Part shown: positions 27,262 through 36,314 of the stretch, piece after piece
Numbering within the stretch: position 1 is the first letter of the stretch
How the letters are laid out: each line of letters opens with the position of its first letter
Source: Paenochrobactrum glaciei
GTDB lineage: Bacteria; Pseudomonadota; Alphaproteobacteria; Rhizobiales; Rhizobiaceae
NCBI RefSeq assembly: GCF_039522165.1
Contig: NZ_BAAADE010000011.1
Span: 9,837 to 73,836, forward strand
Reading direction: 5' to 3'
Length of the DNA: 64,000 bases
Made by a program: the position numbers and the translations under genes
Notes under the pieces: model-generated
Told to the model about the DNA's origin: nothing
Seen by the model: the letters and a program-made list of their open reading frames with translations, nothing else
Database searches by the model: none

Positions 27262-28836
27262 TCAAGGCTTAGCAAGGCGGAAATCCGCCGGTGCAACCGG
27301 TGTGACATGCATGCTGGCATTGATACCGGCCAGTGCTTCAACGCGGTAAGCAGAAGCTTTATAAACACCATACATATCAATCATCACTGAATCCTGATCG
27401 AGTATGGTCTGAACCTGCTTATAAATATCGCAACGTTTTGCTTCATCTGCCGTCACCATTGCTTCATCGAGCAACTTATCGACTTCTTTATTATTATAGC
27501 CGGTGCGGTTCGTTCCAATCGCATCCGACTTATAACCTTTAGTCAGCATAAGCCCGACATCCGGCAGCTGGGCAAAATCTTCAAGCAGCATCATCTGCGG
27601 AATGGAATTAGGGTCTTTCAGGCTTGCCAGCCAGTTCGGATAGGCAATTGGCTTCAATTCCACTTCAATGCCGATATCGCGCATATTGGATTGGAAAAGA
27701 GTTGCTTCCTGTTTTTGCAATTCAAATACCGGCTGAAAACTCAGCTCAAATTTTGTGCCTGATGCTCCAGCCTCTGCTAGCAATGCTTTAGCTGCTTCCA
27801 GATCCTGTTTAACCTCAGCTAATTCCGGACGACAGTTTAAACGCGCAGGCACAGGGCCATTCGCCAAGGCGCCATTTCCGCCGCGAATACTTCTTAAACC
27901 ACCCGCATAATCATAAACCATCCGCAAAGCTTTACGTACTTTTGGATCTGCGGTTGGGCCCACTTGCGTATTAAAGAGAATTTCAGTTTGGTAGCTGGTA
28001 TTAATCGGCACGACTTTCAATGCCGGATCACTTTCCATCGACGCTGCATCACGATCAGTATATGTGAAGCCGACATCAATATTTCCGGCGCGCAATTCGT
28101 CACGGCGTGTCGAGCTTTCATCAATGCGTCTGAACACAATGGATAGTGGACGGCCTTCTGCCGGAGCCCAATATTCGTCAAAGATATCAATGACAACAGC
28201 CTGGCTTTGATCTCCCAGAATATAAGGCCCTGAGCCCGCTTCATTGCCCTGCAACCATGCCTGTCCGTCATCGCTGCCTTTGTTGGCCTCAACCAGAGCA
28301 GAATTGAGAATATAAACTTTACTTAAAGAAGACAGAAATAATGTGTTTGGTTCACTGAGCTGAATGGTGAGATGGGTGTCATCAGTCACTGTCGTAGCTT
28401 CATAGCCTTCAACAAAAGAAGCAACACCAATACCCAATCGCTTCAAACGATCCAATGTATAAGCAACATCTTTGGCCGTGAGTACTGTGCCATCATGAAA
28501 CTTCACATCTGGGCGCAGTGTAATCTCAATGGATTTTGCATCATCACTATAGGCGTATTTTTCAGCCAGACTGCCGACAAGCGTCGTGTCATCATATGTG
28601 ACAAGCGTATCATACAAAGCACTGACAATAGTATTGGTTTGATTATAATCCGCGCGCAACGGGTCTAATGTATTTACCTGACCGCCGACACCGACAATGA
28701 TTGTCTGCGAACGCTCCGCTGAAACAGCCGGAGATGAAACACCGGCAATGAGTGCCAAGGCAAGACCGCAAGCGACAGCGCCTGATTTCAAACGGCTGAC
28801 CGGTGAAATAGCAGTGCTGGATAAGAAATTACGCAT
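27262..28836 (-). CDS. ABC transporter substrate-binding protein, family 5 (peptide/nickel/other)
   Basis: A 524-residue periplasmic binding protein. It has a signal peptide ending near SSPAVSAE and family 5 features: NTLDPLRADYNQTN early, LRPDVKFHDGTVLTAKDVAYT near residue 110, and the C-terminal DEAKRCDIYKQVQTILDQD. First gene of a six-gene minus-strand operon. Family 5 proteins bind peptides but also opines, nickel chelates and other small N-compounds; with a hydantoin racemase and allantoinase-type gene close by, a ureide or hydantoin-like ligand is possible. Confidence 0.9.
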   Translation of the reverse strand: MRNFLSSTAISPVSRLKSGAVACGLALALIAGVSSPAVSAERSQTIIVGVGGQVNTLDPLRADYNQTNTIVSALYDTLVTYDDTTLVGSLAEKYAYSDDAKSIEITLRPDVKFHDGTVLTAKDVAYTLDRLKRLGIGVASFVEGYEATTVTDDTHLTIQLSEPNTLFLSSLSKVYILNSALVEANKGSDDGQAWLQGNEAGSGPYILGDQSQAVVIDIFDEYWAPAEGRPLSIVFRRIDESSTRRDELRAGNIDVGFTYTDRDAASMESDPALKVVPINTSYQTEILFNTQVGPTADPKVRKALRMVYDYAGGLRSIRGGNGALANGPVPARLNCRPELAEVKQDLEAAKALLAEAGASGTKFELSFQPVFELQKQEATLFQSNMRDIGIEVELKPIAYPNWLASLKDPNSIPQMMLLEDFAQLPDVGLMLTKGYKSDAIGTNRTGYNNKEVDKLLDEAMVTADEAKRCDIYKQVQTILDQDSVMIDMYGVYKASAYRVEALAGINASMHVTPVAPADFRLAKP

Positions 28837-29139
28837 AAACTTCCTCCCGTTTATGATCGATATTAGAAAATCGATAATTCATTCCCGATTTAGATCGTAT
28901 CCGATTTATTTTTACATTGATACATAAAATTAAATTTATCTAGCACTTTTTTACATGGAACAGCCTTCTTGCCCATAAAAAACAAGAAAAATAGACCTCC
29001 CAGGACGACAACCAATCAATAAAATTAAATATCGTATCCAAAATAACTATTGTTTACGATACAATAATGTGTGTAAATCGTTAAAAAGGTGGAAAGCCGT
29101 ATATTCGAATCTCAATCAGCAAAATCTATGAGGAAACCG
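28837..29139. promoter_or_regulatory. Divergent promoter with repeated GTATC boxes
   Basis: This gap separates the peptide-type transporter operon (minus) from the racemase gene (plus). It carries TCGTATCCGAT (28895-28905), CATTGATACAT (28915-28925), TCGTATCCAAA (29032-29042) and TTACGATACAA (29054-29064), all variants of a TTGTATCCAAT-like box that also occurs at 31476 and 37063. A GntR/FCD regulator encoded at 36315 is the likely ligand. Confidence 0.55.
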
Positions 29140-29874
29140 ATGCGTCGCTTGCTCGTCATCAATCCCAACACTTCTGCCAGCGTGACAGAAAAAATCGAGA
29201 CTCTGGTCAAAGAAGAAACCAACAACCAGATTTTGGTTGAGACCGTAACGGCAGATTTTGGCTTCAGCTATATTTCATCCAGAACCGCAACTGCTATCGC
29301 CGCCCATGCGGTTCTGGATGCCGCCGCCCGTGCGATTGCAGAAAAAACAACGCCTGATGCGATCTTACTTGCCTGTTTTGGTGATCCCGGTCGTGAAGCC
29401 TTGGAAGAAATGACAGGCTTGCCGGTTATAGGCTTTGCTGAGGCTGGTCTGCTGGCGGCATCTGAATTATCCAGTCAATCGCTAGTGATGACGAATGGTG
29501 CAATCTGGTGTGACATGCTGTGGGAACTGATCTTAAAACTCGGCATCTCAGACCGGATTGCAGGCGTTCACTCTATCGAAAATGTTGCCAATGACCCGGC
29601 CTTAATTGCGCGATATGTTTCAAGCGAAGCAGAAAAAGCGGGTGTGGATCGTGTCATTTTGGGGGGCGCAGGCTTAATTCCGTATTTGCCCGAAGTCATT
29701 GCACAGGCGAGCGTTTGCGTCATTGATCCGCACCGGATTGCCATCCAAAAAGCAGTTGCTTTGGCCAATGCGCATGAGCCGGCAACAAGCGAGCAGGATC
29801 ACAGCCTAACCGATGGCAAGATGAATATTAAGGGTTTGTCCCCGCTGCTAACGGCCGCTTTAAAAGGCGCTTAA
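29140..29874 (+). CDS. Asp/Glu/hydantoin racemase family protein
   Basis: A 244-residue enzyme of the aspartate/glutamate/hydantoin racemase superfamily. The N-terminus LLVINPNTSASVTEKIE is diagnostic; the two catalytic cysteines are predicted in LLACFGDPG and in the second half, where the expected GCAG-type motif reads LGGAGLIPY, so the second Cys seems to be absent there. ATG 29140 has GAGG six bases upstream; an upstream GTG is not needed. Divergent from the peptide transporter and convergent with the allantoinase-type gene. Hydantoin or allantoin racemisation is inferred from family and context. Confidence 0.8.
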   Translation: MRRLLVINPNTSASVTEKIETLVKEETNNQILVETVTADFGFSYISSRTATAIAAHAVLDAAARAIAEKTTPDAILLACFGDPGREALEEMTGLPVIGFAEAGLLAASELSSQSLVMTNGAIWCDMLWELILKLGISDRIAGVHSIENVANDPALIARYVSSEAEKAGVDRVILGGAGLIPYLPEVIAQASVCVIDPHRIAIQKAVALANAHEPATSEQDHSLTDGKMNIKGLSPLLTAALKGA

Positions 29875-29879
29875 ATGCC

Positions 29880-29904
29880 GTAATGCCAAACAACTTGGCA
29901 TTAC
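29880..29904 (+). terminator. Hairpin after the racemase gene
   Basis: GTAATGCCAA and TTGGCATTAC form a perfect 10-bp stem with a 5-nt loop, followed by ATATTTC. It lies six bases after the racemase stop. Confidence 0.6.
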
Positions 29905-29930
29905 ATATTTCATGGCCGGAATATCTGACA

Positions 29931-29962
29931 GAAAGGTTTGCAGCTTATGCTGCAAACCTTTC
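29931..29962 (-). terminator. 14-bp hairpin enclosing the allantoinase-fusion stop codon
   Basis: GAAAGGTTTGCAGC and GCTGCAAACCTTTC pair perfectly around a 4-nt loop, TTAT, that contains the minus-strand stop codon (TAA, 29945-29947). The 3' codons of the gene form one arm. No T-run follows. Confidence 0.55.
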
Positions 29963-31351
29963 AGTTACTTGAATGCGTGCAAGTGCTTCCACCTCACGAT
30001 AGGTGACTGCCAGCTCAGTCTCTAAGTCTGTCAGAAGCCGCTCCTCCAGACCTGCCAATAAAGTTGCCGTTGTATAATGACGCACAACAAAAATAGCATC
30101 AAAGCCAAATTTTTGTTTATAAGCCTGCAATAATTCCAGCAATCTATGCTGCTGTTTAGCTGTCATTGCATCGATACGTCTGGCATCTTTTTCGTCTGCA
30201 ACAATTTCCGTCTCAGCAATTTTATCATCAAGCCGCGTATAGGCTTTGAGGATATGTTTTTTCTCCTCAATGCTCGCCGCTCTGAACTGGCAGCGAAGCG
30301 CAAAAAACAATCCATACGGGCTGTCATTGGCAGGCCCAAGCTCGCTCTCAAAGGCACGTTCCGTAATTGCCTCACCATTGCGGAAGCAATCACCAAATTT
30401 TTCAAGAAACTCCGTTTTTGAAAGCTTGGAAGGCAAGAGCTTTGGCGCAATATATGGCTGGGTGGCTGCCCAATGACGTGCAATCTCCACACGTTTGGCA
30501 ATCCAGACTTTGTCATGGCTTTGCACATATTCTATGAAGCGTTTTAAAGCAGCAATACGACCCGCACGTCCGACTAAGCGGCAATGAAGCCCGATAGAAA
30601 ACATCTTTGGTCTGCCGGCTGCACCCTCGGCATAAAGATAATCAAAACTGTCTTTGAGATAATTGAAGAATTGCTCACCCGAATTAAAGCCGTTGGCAGT
30701 GCCAAACCGCATATCATTGGCTTCCAGCGTATAAGGAATAATCAATTGCGGCTTGTCCTGATGCACACGCCAATAAGGTAAATCATCGTCATATGTATCA
30801 GAAATATATTCAAAGCCGCCGACTTCGGAAACAATATCAACCGTATTAAGCGAGCAGCGGCCGGTGTACCAACCCGCAGGTTTTTCACCAGTTGCTATTT
30901 CATGGCCACGCACAGCTTCTTCTACCTGCTGACGTTCCAGAGCTTCGGGCATATCCTTGTGCTCAACCCATTTATTGCCGTGGCAAGCAATTTCCCAATC
31001 TGCATTTTGCATGGCTTGCAGTTGTTCCGGCGAACGCATCAAAGCTGTTGTTACACCAAATACAGTGACCGGAACATTCAGCTCGGTAAAAAGGCGATGC
31101 AAACGCCAAAACCCAGCGCGTGCGCCATATTCATAGATGGATTCCATGTTCCAATGGCGCTGCCCTTCCCATGGAACAGCTCCCGGAATTTCGGAAAGAA
31201 AAGCTTCACAAACCGGATCCCCATGAAGAATATTATTCTCACCGCCCTCCTCATAATTCAGGACAAATTGCACGGCAATATTGGCATTGCCCGGCCAATT
31301 GGCATGAGGTGTAGTTTCTCCATACCCGATCATATTGCGCGGATAACGCAT
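29945..31351 (-). CDS. puuE: PuuE-type allantoinase fused to an OHCU-decarboxylase-like domain
   Basis: A 468-residue two-domain protein. Residues 1 to about 305 match PuuE, the metal-independent polysaccharide-deacetylase-fold allantoinase (YPRNMIGYG, PHANWPG, VLNYEEGGENNILHGD, NMESIYEYGARAGFWRL, SDTYDDDLPYW, FSIGLHCRLVGRAGR). Residues 310-468 match 2-oxo-4-hydroxy-4-carboxy-5-ureidoimidazoline decarboxylase (KFGFDAIFVV; ALEERL-type C-terminus). In that domain the catalytic His-Pro of the AHPRL-type motif reads AYTRL and the conserved EQ region reads AKQQ, so the decarboxylase site looks dead. The promoter is shared with malate synthase G. Role in ureide catabolism is inferred. Confidence 0.85.
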   Translation of the reverse strand: MRYPRNMIGYGETTPHANWPGNANIAVQFVLNYEEGGENNILHGDPVCEAFLSEIPGAVPWEGQRHWNMESIYEYGARAGFWRLHRLFTELNVPVTVFGVTTALMRSPEQLQAMQNADWEIACHGNKWVEHKDMPEALERQQVEEAVRGHEIATGEKPAGWYTGRCSLNTVDIVSEVGGFEYISDTYDDDLPYWRVHQDKPQLIIPYTLEANDMRFGTANGFNSGEQFFNYLKDSFDYLYAEGAAGRPKMFSIGLHCRLVGRAGRIAALKRFIEYVQSHDKVWIAKRVEIARHWAATQPYIAPKLLPSKLSKTEFLEKFGDCFRNGEAITERAFESELGPANDSPYGLFFALRCQFRAASIEEKKHILKAYTRLDDKIAETEIVADEKDARRIDAMTAKQQHRLLELLQAYKQKFGFDAIFVVRHYTTATLLAGLEERLLTDLETELAVTYREVEALARIQVTERFAA

Positions 31352-31523
31352 AAGTTTCCCTCCGATAATTATAATTTCACGGCTTTTTTCATACCAATGG
31401 CTGCGACTGATAAAAGAACAAAAACATCGCCAACCGCATTATTGAATACAATCTCGTATTAAAAATATATTGTCAATGTATCCAATTTATGGAATCATTG
31501 GATAAACAATAAATGGGATTCAA
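31352..31523. promoter_or_regulatory. Divergent promoter with TATCCAAT-N10-ATTGGATA palindrome
   Basis: TATCCAAT at 31479-31486 and ATTGGATA at 31497-31504 form a perfect inverted repeat just upstream of malate synthase. TGTATCCAATTTATGGAA (31477-31494) is repeated with one change at 37064-37081. A regulator operator is likely, and the GntR/FCD protein at 36315 is the best candidate. Confidence 0.65.
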
Positions 31524-33704
31524 ATGACTAAGCAAAATTATCATCAGCACTCTTCCGGCTTCTCCATTCATCCTGCCCTGCATCAATTCGTTGAAAAAGA
31601 GTTGTTGCCTGCTGTTCGCATCGAAGCCGATGCTTTCTGGAACGGCCTGACCTCCATCCTGACTGATCTGACACCGCGCCATCATGAATTGCTGGCGATC
31701 AGAGATGATTTACAAAACAAAATTGATGCCTGGCATATTGCCCGTAAAGGTCAGCCGCATGATGCAGCTGCCTATCAGGCATTTTTGCGTGAAATCGGTT
31801 ATCTGGTTGAAGCACCGGCCGCCGACGCTTATCAGGTCGCCACTAAAAATGTTGATGCCGAAATTGCAACATTGTCCGGCCCTCAGCTTGTCGTCCCCAT
31901 TTCCAATGCCCGTTATGCACTCAATGCAGCCAATGCACGTTGGGGCTCACTTTATGATGCGCTTTACGGTACAAATGTTATTGCGGAAGATGCTGCAATC
32001 CAAGCTTCCAAAGGCTATAATCCGCAGCGCGGCGCACACGTCATTGCTTATGCGCGTGATTTTCTTGATGCAACAGCACCGCTCAGCACTGGTAGCCATA
32101 AAGATGCAACCAGCTATATTGTCGAAGGAAACAAGCTGCTGGTGACATTGATTGACGGTCACATTGCGAGCCTGAAAGATGTGACACAGCTTGCTGGATA
32201 TACCGGCTCGCGCCATGCTCCAGCCAGCATTTTACTTGCTAATAACGGCCTGCATGTTGAAATCATTTTTGACCATGAAAGTGAGATCGGCAAAGACGAT
32301 ACAGCCGGTATCGCCGATATCATTCTGGAATCTGCGATTTCAACCATCATGGATCTGGAAGATTCTGTTGCTGCTGTCGATGCTGATGATAAAGTTGCCG
32401 CTTATCGCAACTGGCTGGGCTTAATGACGGGAACACTTTCCGCATCTATTACTAAAAACAATGCCAGTTTTGAACGCCGCCTTCATGACGACCGCACCTA
32501 CACAACGCCAAGTGGCGGAACGCTGACGCTTCATGGCCGCTCGTTAATGCTCATCCGCAATGTTGGTCATCATATGTTTACCGATGCCATTCTGGATGCA
32601 AGTGGCAATGAAGTTCCCGAAGCAATTCTTGACGCTGCAATTACGGTTGCCAGTGCTTTGCCCGATATTCGTGGTGAAAACAAACATCGCAACAGCCGCA
32701 CCGGATTGGTCTATGTCGTCAAACCAAAAATGCACGGACCGGACGAAGTCGGCCTTTCTGATTTATTATTCAAACGCATCGAAGAATTACTTGATCTGCC
32801 ACGCTATACGATGAAAATCGGCGTGATGGATGAAGAGCGCCGCACTTCGCTCAATCTTGCTGCTTGTCTTTCCAAGGTCAGAGATCGCACCGCTTTCATC
32901 AATACCGGCTTCCTTGATCGCACCGGCGATGAAATTCACACTGATATGGAAGCAGGCCCGATGGTTCGTAAAGGCGAAATGAAAAACGCCGTCTGGATCA
33001 AAGCCTATGAAGACAATAATGTCGATGTGGGCATTGCCCGCAATCTGCCGGGGCGCGCGCAGATCGGCAAAGGCATGTGGGCTGCTTTGGACCTGATGGA
33101 CGGACTGGTTAAAGAAAAAATCGGCCATCCACGCTCTGGTGCTTCAACCGCATGGGTTCCTTCACCAACAGCCGCTACGCTTCATGCTATCCATTATCAT
33201 CAAGTGGATGTAAGAGCAGAGCAGGCAAAATTGCGTGGCAATCCACGCGATACATTCAATGATCTGCTTACCTTGCCAATTGCAACGCACAGCTATTCCG
33301 CCAGCGAAATTCAGGAAGAGCTGGAAAACAATCTTCAGGGCATTCTTGGTTATGTTGTGCGCTGGGTAGATCAGGGCGTTGGCTGTTCTGCCGTGCCGGA
33401 TTCAAGCGATATCCGCCTGATGGAAGACCGTGCCACTCTGCGTATTTCCAGCCAGCATGTCGCCAACTGGCTGCATCACGGCCTTATCACGGAAACACAA
33501 ATCAGTGATACATTGCGTCGTATGGCAGAGGTGGTTGACCGCCAAAACAGCAATGATGCATCTTATCGCCCTATGGCACCGAATTTTGATGGCCCTGCCT
33601 TCAAAGCAGCTGCCGATCTTGTCTTTAAAGGTCGTACTCAACCTAATGGCTACACTGAAACAATCTTGACAGCCCGCCGTCGCGAAGCAAAGCTCTCGTC
33701 ATGA
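31524..33704 (+). CDS. glcB: Malate synthase G
   Basis: A 726-residue enzyme that condenses glyoxylate and acetyl-CoA to malate, at the full length for isoform G. Diagnostic segments include DLEDSVAAVDADDKV near residue 280, HGRSLMLIRNVGHHM near 340, the Mg/glyoxylate site KIGVMDEERRTSLNL near 435, and GAGPMVRKGEMK-like EAGPMVRKGEMK. The placement, divergent from a PuuE-type allantoinase and followed by Kbl and Tdh, suggests that it disposes of glyoxylate from ureide breakdown and acetyl-CoA from threonine breakdown. Confidence 0.96.
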   Translation: MTKQNYHQHSSGFSIHPALHQFVEKELLPAVRIEADAFWNGLTSILTDLTPRHHELLAIRDDLQNKIDAWHIARKGQPHDAAAYQAFLREIGYLVEAPAADAYQVATKNVDAEIATLSGPQLVVPISNARYALNAANARWGSLYDALYGTNVIAEDAAIQASKGYNPQRGAHVIAYARDFLDATAPLSTGSHKDATSYIVEGNKLLVTLIDGHIASLKDVTQLAGYTGSRHAPASILLANNGLHVEIIFDHESEIGKDDTAGIADIILESAISTIMDLEDSVAAVDADDKVAAYRNWLGLMTGTLSASITKNNASFERRLHDDRTYTTPSGGTLTLHGRSLMLIRNVGHHMFTDAILDASGNEVPEAILDAAITVASALPDIRGENKHRNSRTGLVYVVKPKMHGPDEVGLSDLLFKRIEELLDLPRYTMKIGVMDEERRTSLNLAACLSKVRDRTAFINTGFLDRTGDEIHTDMEAGPMVRKGEMKNAVWIKAYEDNNVDVGIARNLPGRAQIGKGMWAALDLMDGLVKEKIGHPRSGASTAWVPSPTAATLHAIHYHQVDVRAEQAKLRGNPRDTFNDLLTLPIATHSYSASEIQEELENNLQGILGYVVRWVDQGVGCSAVPDSSDIRLMEDRATLRISSQHVANWLHHGLITETQISDTLRRMAEVVDRQNSNDASYRPMAPNFDGPAFKAAADLVFKGRTQPNGYTETILTARRREAKLSS

Positions 33705-33719
33705 AGTAATCGATAAGCC

Positions 33720-33745
33720 GCCGCCGGATTATCACTTCCGGCGGC
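33720..33745 (+). terminator. GC-rich hairpin between malate synthase and Kbl genes
   Basis: GCCGCCGGA and TCCGGCGGC form a perfect 9-bp stem with an 8-nt loop. No T-run follows, so it may only attenuate readthrough into kbl or stabilise the upstream message. Confidence 0.55.
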
Positions 33746-33791
33746 TCCGATACCATAAAAATGGTTGTTATACGGAGTGGAGAGACATCCT

Positions 33792-34979
33792 GTGACGAAT
33801 TCTTTCATCTCTTATATTTCTGATGAGCTGGACACATTAAAATCATCAGGACTTTATAAGTCCGAGCGTGTCATAACATCGATGCAGGCCGTCAATATCG
33901 AAGTGGCCGGCGGGCAAAAGGTTCTGAACTTTTGCGCCAACAATTATCTCGGTCTGGCTGACAATGCTGATATCCGCAAAGCGGCTCAGGCAGCGCTGGA
34001 TCGCTATGGCTATGGCATGGCATCAGTGCGATTTATTTGCGGCACCCAAGAAGAGCACAAACAGCTGGAAGCCAGAATTTCCAGTTTTCTTGGTATGGAA
34101 GATACCATCCTCTATAGCTCCTGCTTTGATGCCAATACCGGTTTGTTTGAAACATTGCTTGGCGAAGAAGACGCGATTATTTCGGATGCACTCAACCACG
34201 CATCCATTATTGACGGCGTTCGCCTGTCAAAAGCAAAGCGCTTTCGTTATGCCAATAATGATATGGCTTCACTCGAAGAAGAGCTTAAAAAAGCTGAAGG
34301 TTGCCGTTTCAAACTGATCGCTACCGATGGCGTTTTTTCCATGGATGGCATTATCGCCAATCTTCAGGGCATTTGTGATCTTGCCGATAAATATAATGCC
34401 ATGGTCATGGTTGATGACAGCCATGCAGTTGGCTTTGTGGGCAAAAATGGTCGTGGTTCGGCTGAATATTGTGGTGTTGAAGGCCGCATCGATATTATCA
34501 CCGGAACTTTGGGCAAAGCTTTAGGCGGCGCATCCGGTGGTTATACGTCGGCAAAAGCGCCTGTCATTGATTGGTTACGCCAACGCTCGCGCCCTTATTT
34601 ATTTTCCAACACATTAATGCCGACCATTGCCGCAGCATCGCTTAAAGTTTTCGATATCATCGAAAATGGTGACGGCTTGCGCCAGCAGCTCATTCGTAAT
34701 GCCCAGCATTTCCGCAGTGAAATGACCAAACTCGGCTTTACCCTAGCTGGTGCCGATCATCCGATCATACCCGTCATGCTAGGCGATGCCACAATAGCAC
34801 AGGCAATGGCAGCCAAAATGTTGGAGCGCGGCATTTATGTCATCGGTTTTTCTTTCCCTGTTGTTCCAAAAGGGCAAGCCCGTATCCGTACACAAATGTC
34901 AGCCACCCACACTATCGCAGATATCGACTACACCGTGGCGATGTTTGGCGAGGTTGGCAAAAAACTCGGTATAATTTGA
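33792..34979 (+). CDS. kbl: Glycine C-acetyltransferase (2-amino-3-ketobutyrate CoA ligase)
   Basis: A 395-residue PLP enzyme that converts 2-amino-3-ketobutyrate plus CoA to glycine and acetyl-CoA. Marks are NFCANNYLGLADN, the substrate region MVDDSHAVGFVGKNGRG and the PLP lysine in TGTLGKALGGASGGYT. I chose the GTG at 33792 because GGAGAG lies seven bases upstream and the family starts near SFISYISDELD; a TTG nine codons earlier is unlikely. Directly followed by tdh, the classical threonine degradation pair. Confidence 0.95.
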   Translation: MTNSFISYISDELDTLKSSGLYKSERVITSMQAVNIEVAGGQKVLNFCANNYLGLADNADIRKAAQAALDRYGYGMASVRFICGTQEEHKQLEARISSFLGMEDTILYSSCFDANTGLFETLLGEEDAIISDALNHASIIDGVRLSKAKRFRYANNDMASLEEELKKAEGCRFKLIATDGVFSMDGIIANLQGICDLADKYNAMVMVDDSHAVGFVGKNGRGSAEYCGVEGRIDIITGTLGKALGGASGGYTSAKAPVIDWLRQRSRPYLFSNTLMPTIAAASLKVFDIIENGDGLRQQLIRNAQHFRSEMTKLGFTLAGADHPIIPVMLGDATIAQAMAAKMLERGIYVIGFSFPVVPKGQARIRTQMSATHTIADIDYTVAMFGEVGKKLGII

Positions 34980-35024
34980 TCCCTTCAGTGTAATCACTGC
35001 AAGGCACTCTCCAAGGAGAACAGC

Positions 35025-36059
35025 ATGTCGAATATGATGCGCGCACTGGTCAAAGCTAAAGCGGAACCGGGCATTTGGATGGAACAGGTTCCTATTCCGG
35101 ATGTCGGCCCTAATGACGTTCTTATTAAAGTAAAAAAATCCGCTATTTGCGGCACTGACGTTCATATTTACAATTGGGATGAGTGGGCACAAAAAACTGT
35201 CCCCGTTCCGATGGTCACCGGCCATGAGTTTGTCGGTACAATTGCCGATGTTGGTTCTGCCGTCAGCGAATATAAAATCGGGCAGCGTGTTTCGGGTGAA
35301 GGTCATATCGTTTGCGGACATTGTCGCAATTGTCGTGCCGGACGCGGTCATCTATGCCGTAATACATTAGGTGTCGGCGTCAATAGACCGGGTTCATTTG
35401 CTGAATATGTTGCAATTCCTCAACATAATGTCGTTGCTATTCCTGATGATGTGCCGGATGAAATTGCCGCGATCTTTGATCCTCTCGGCAATGCAGTTCA
35501 CACAGCTCTTTCCTTTGATCTTGTTGGCGAGGATGTGCTTGTCACAGGTGCCGGCCCCATCGGAATTATGGGCGCATTGATAGCGCAATCTGTTGGCGCT
35601 CGAAAAGTGGTGATTACGGATCTCAATCCTGTCAGACTTGATTTGGCCCGTAAACTTGGGGTGCGTCATGTCGTGGATGCTTCAAAGGAAAATCTGCGCG
35701 AAGTTATGAATAGTATCGGTATGACTGAGGGGTTTGATGTCGGGTTGGAAATGTCCGGTGCTGCGCCCGCCTTTCGGGATATGATTGATACGATGAATAA
35801 TGGTGGTAAAATTGCAATCCTCGGCATTGCGCCAACGGGTTTTTCCATCGACTGGAACAAAGTCATTTTCAAAATGCTACACCTGAAAGGCATTTACGGT
35901 CGTGAAATGTTCGAGACCTGGTATAAAATGATTGCCTTGGTGCAAGGCCCTCTCGATGTTTCAGGTTTGATTACACACCGCATCAGCATTGATGATTATG
36001 AGGCAGGCTTTGAAGCCATGCGCAGTGGCAATTCAGGCAAGGTGGTTATGGACTGGTAA
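35025..36059 (+). CDS. tdh: L-threonine 3-dehydrogenase
   Basis: A 344-residue zinc-dependent medium-chain dehydrogenase that oxidises L-threonine to 2-amino-3-ketobutyrate. The catalytic zinc region is CGTDVHIYNWDEWAQ, the GHEFVG motif follows, and four structural-zinc cysteines lie in CGHCRNCRAGRGHLC. The NAD site is VTGAGPIGIMGAL. ATG 35025 follows AAGGAG. It acts with Kbl from the same operon to produce glycine and acetyl-CoA. Confidence 0.96.
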   Translation: MSNMMRALVKAKAEPGIWMEQVPIPDVGPNDVLIKVKKSAICGTDVHIYNWDEWAQKTVPVPMVTGHEFVGTIADVGSAVSEYKIGQRVSGEGHIVCGHCRNCRAGRGHLCRNTLGVGVNRPGSFAEYVAIPQHNVVAIPDDVPDEIAAIFDPLGNAVHTALSFDLVGEDVLVTGAGPIGIMGALIAQSVGARKVVITDLNPVRLDLARKLGVRHVVDASKENLREVMNSIGMTEGFDVGLEMSGAAPAFRDMIDTMNNGGKIAILGIAPTGFSIDWNKVIFKMLHLKGIYGREMFETWYKMIALVQGPLDVSGLITHRISIDDYEAGFEAMRSGNSGKVVMDW

Positions 36060-36314
36060 CAGTGCCGTAATGTCCGACATGGGCATCTAAGCTGTTTCTA
36101 ATACGAAATAACCTTTGATTGAATGCAATGAACTTGCCATACCGTATTGGAAAACTTGTGCAAATGTGCCATCAATTACGTTTAAATAAAGGAAGTTCAA
36201 GCAAAATTAAGGCTCTATGACCGCTACTCGTACGAACTTCATTTTTCAACTTAACAGCTCATGGAGATAGGGCGCTCAAACAGCCCGATCTCCCATAAGT
36301 GATTGGACGACGGT

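Noticed and set aside
30902..31462. A 186-codon plus-strand frame opposite the allantoinase fusion
   Set aside because: It is antisense to a well-supported gene and has no recognisable domain; a shadow frame.
31684..32145. A 153-codon frame inside malate synthase
   Set aside because: An alternate frame of a strongly supported gene, methionine- and leucine-rich as expected of a shadow.
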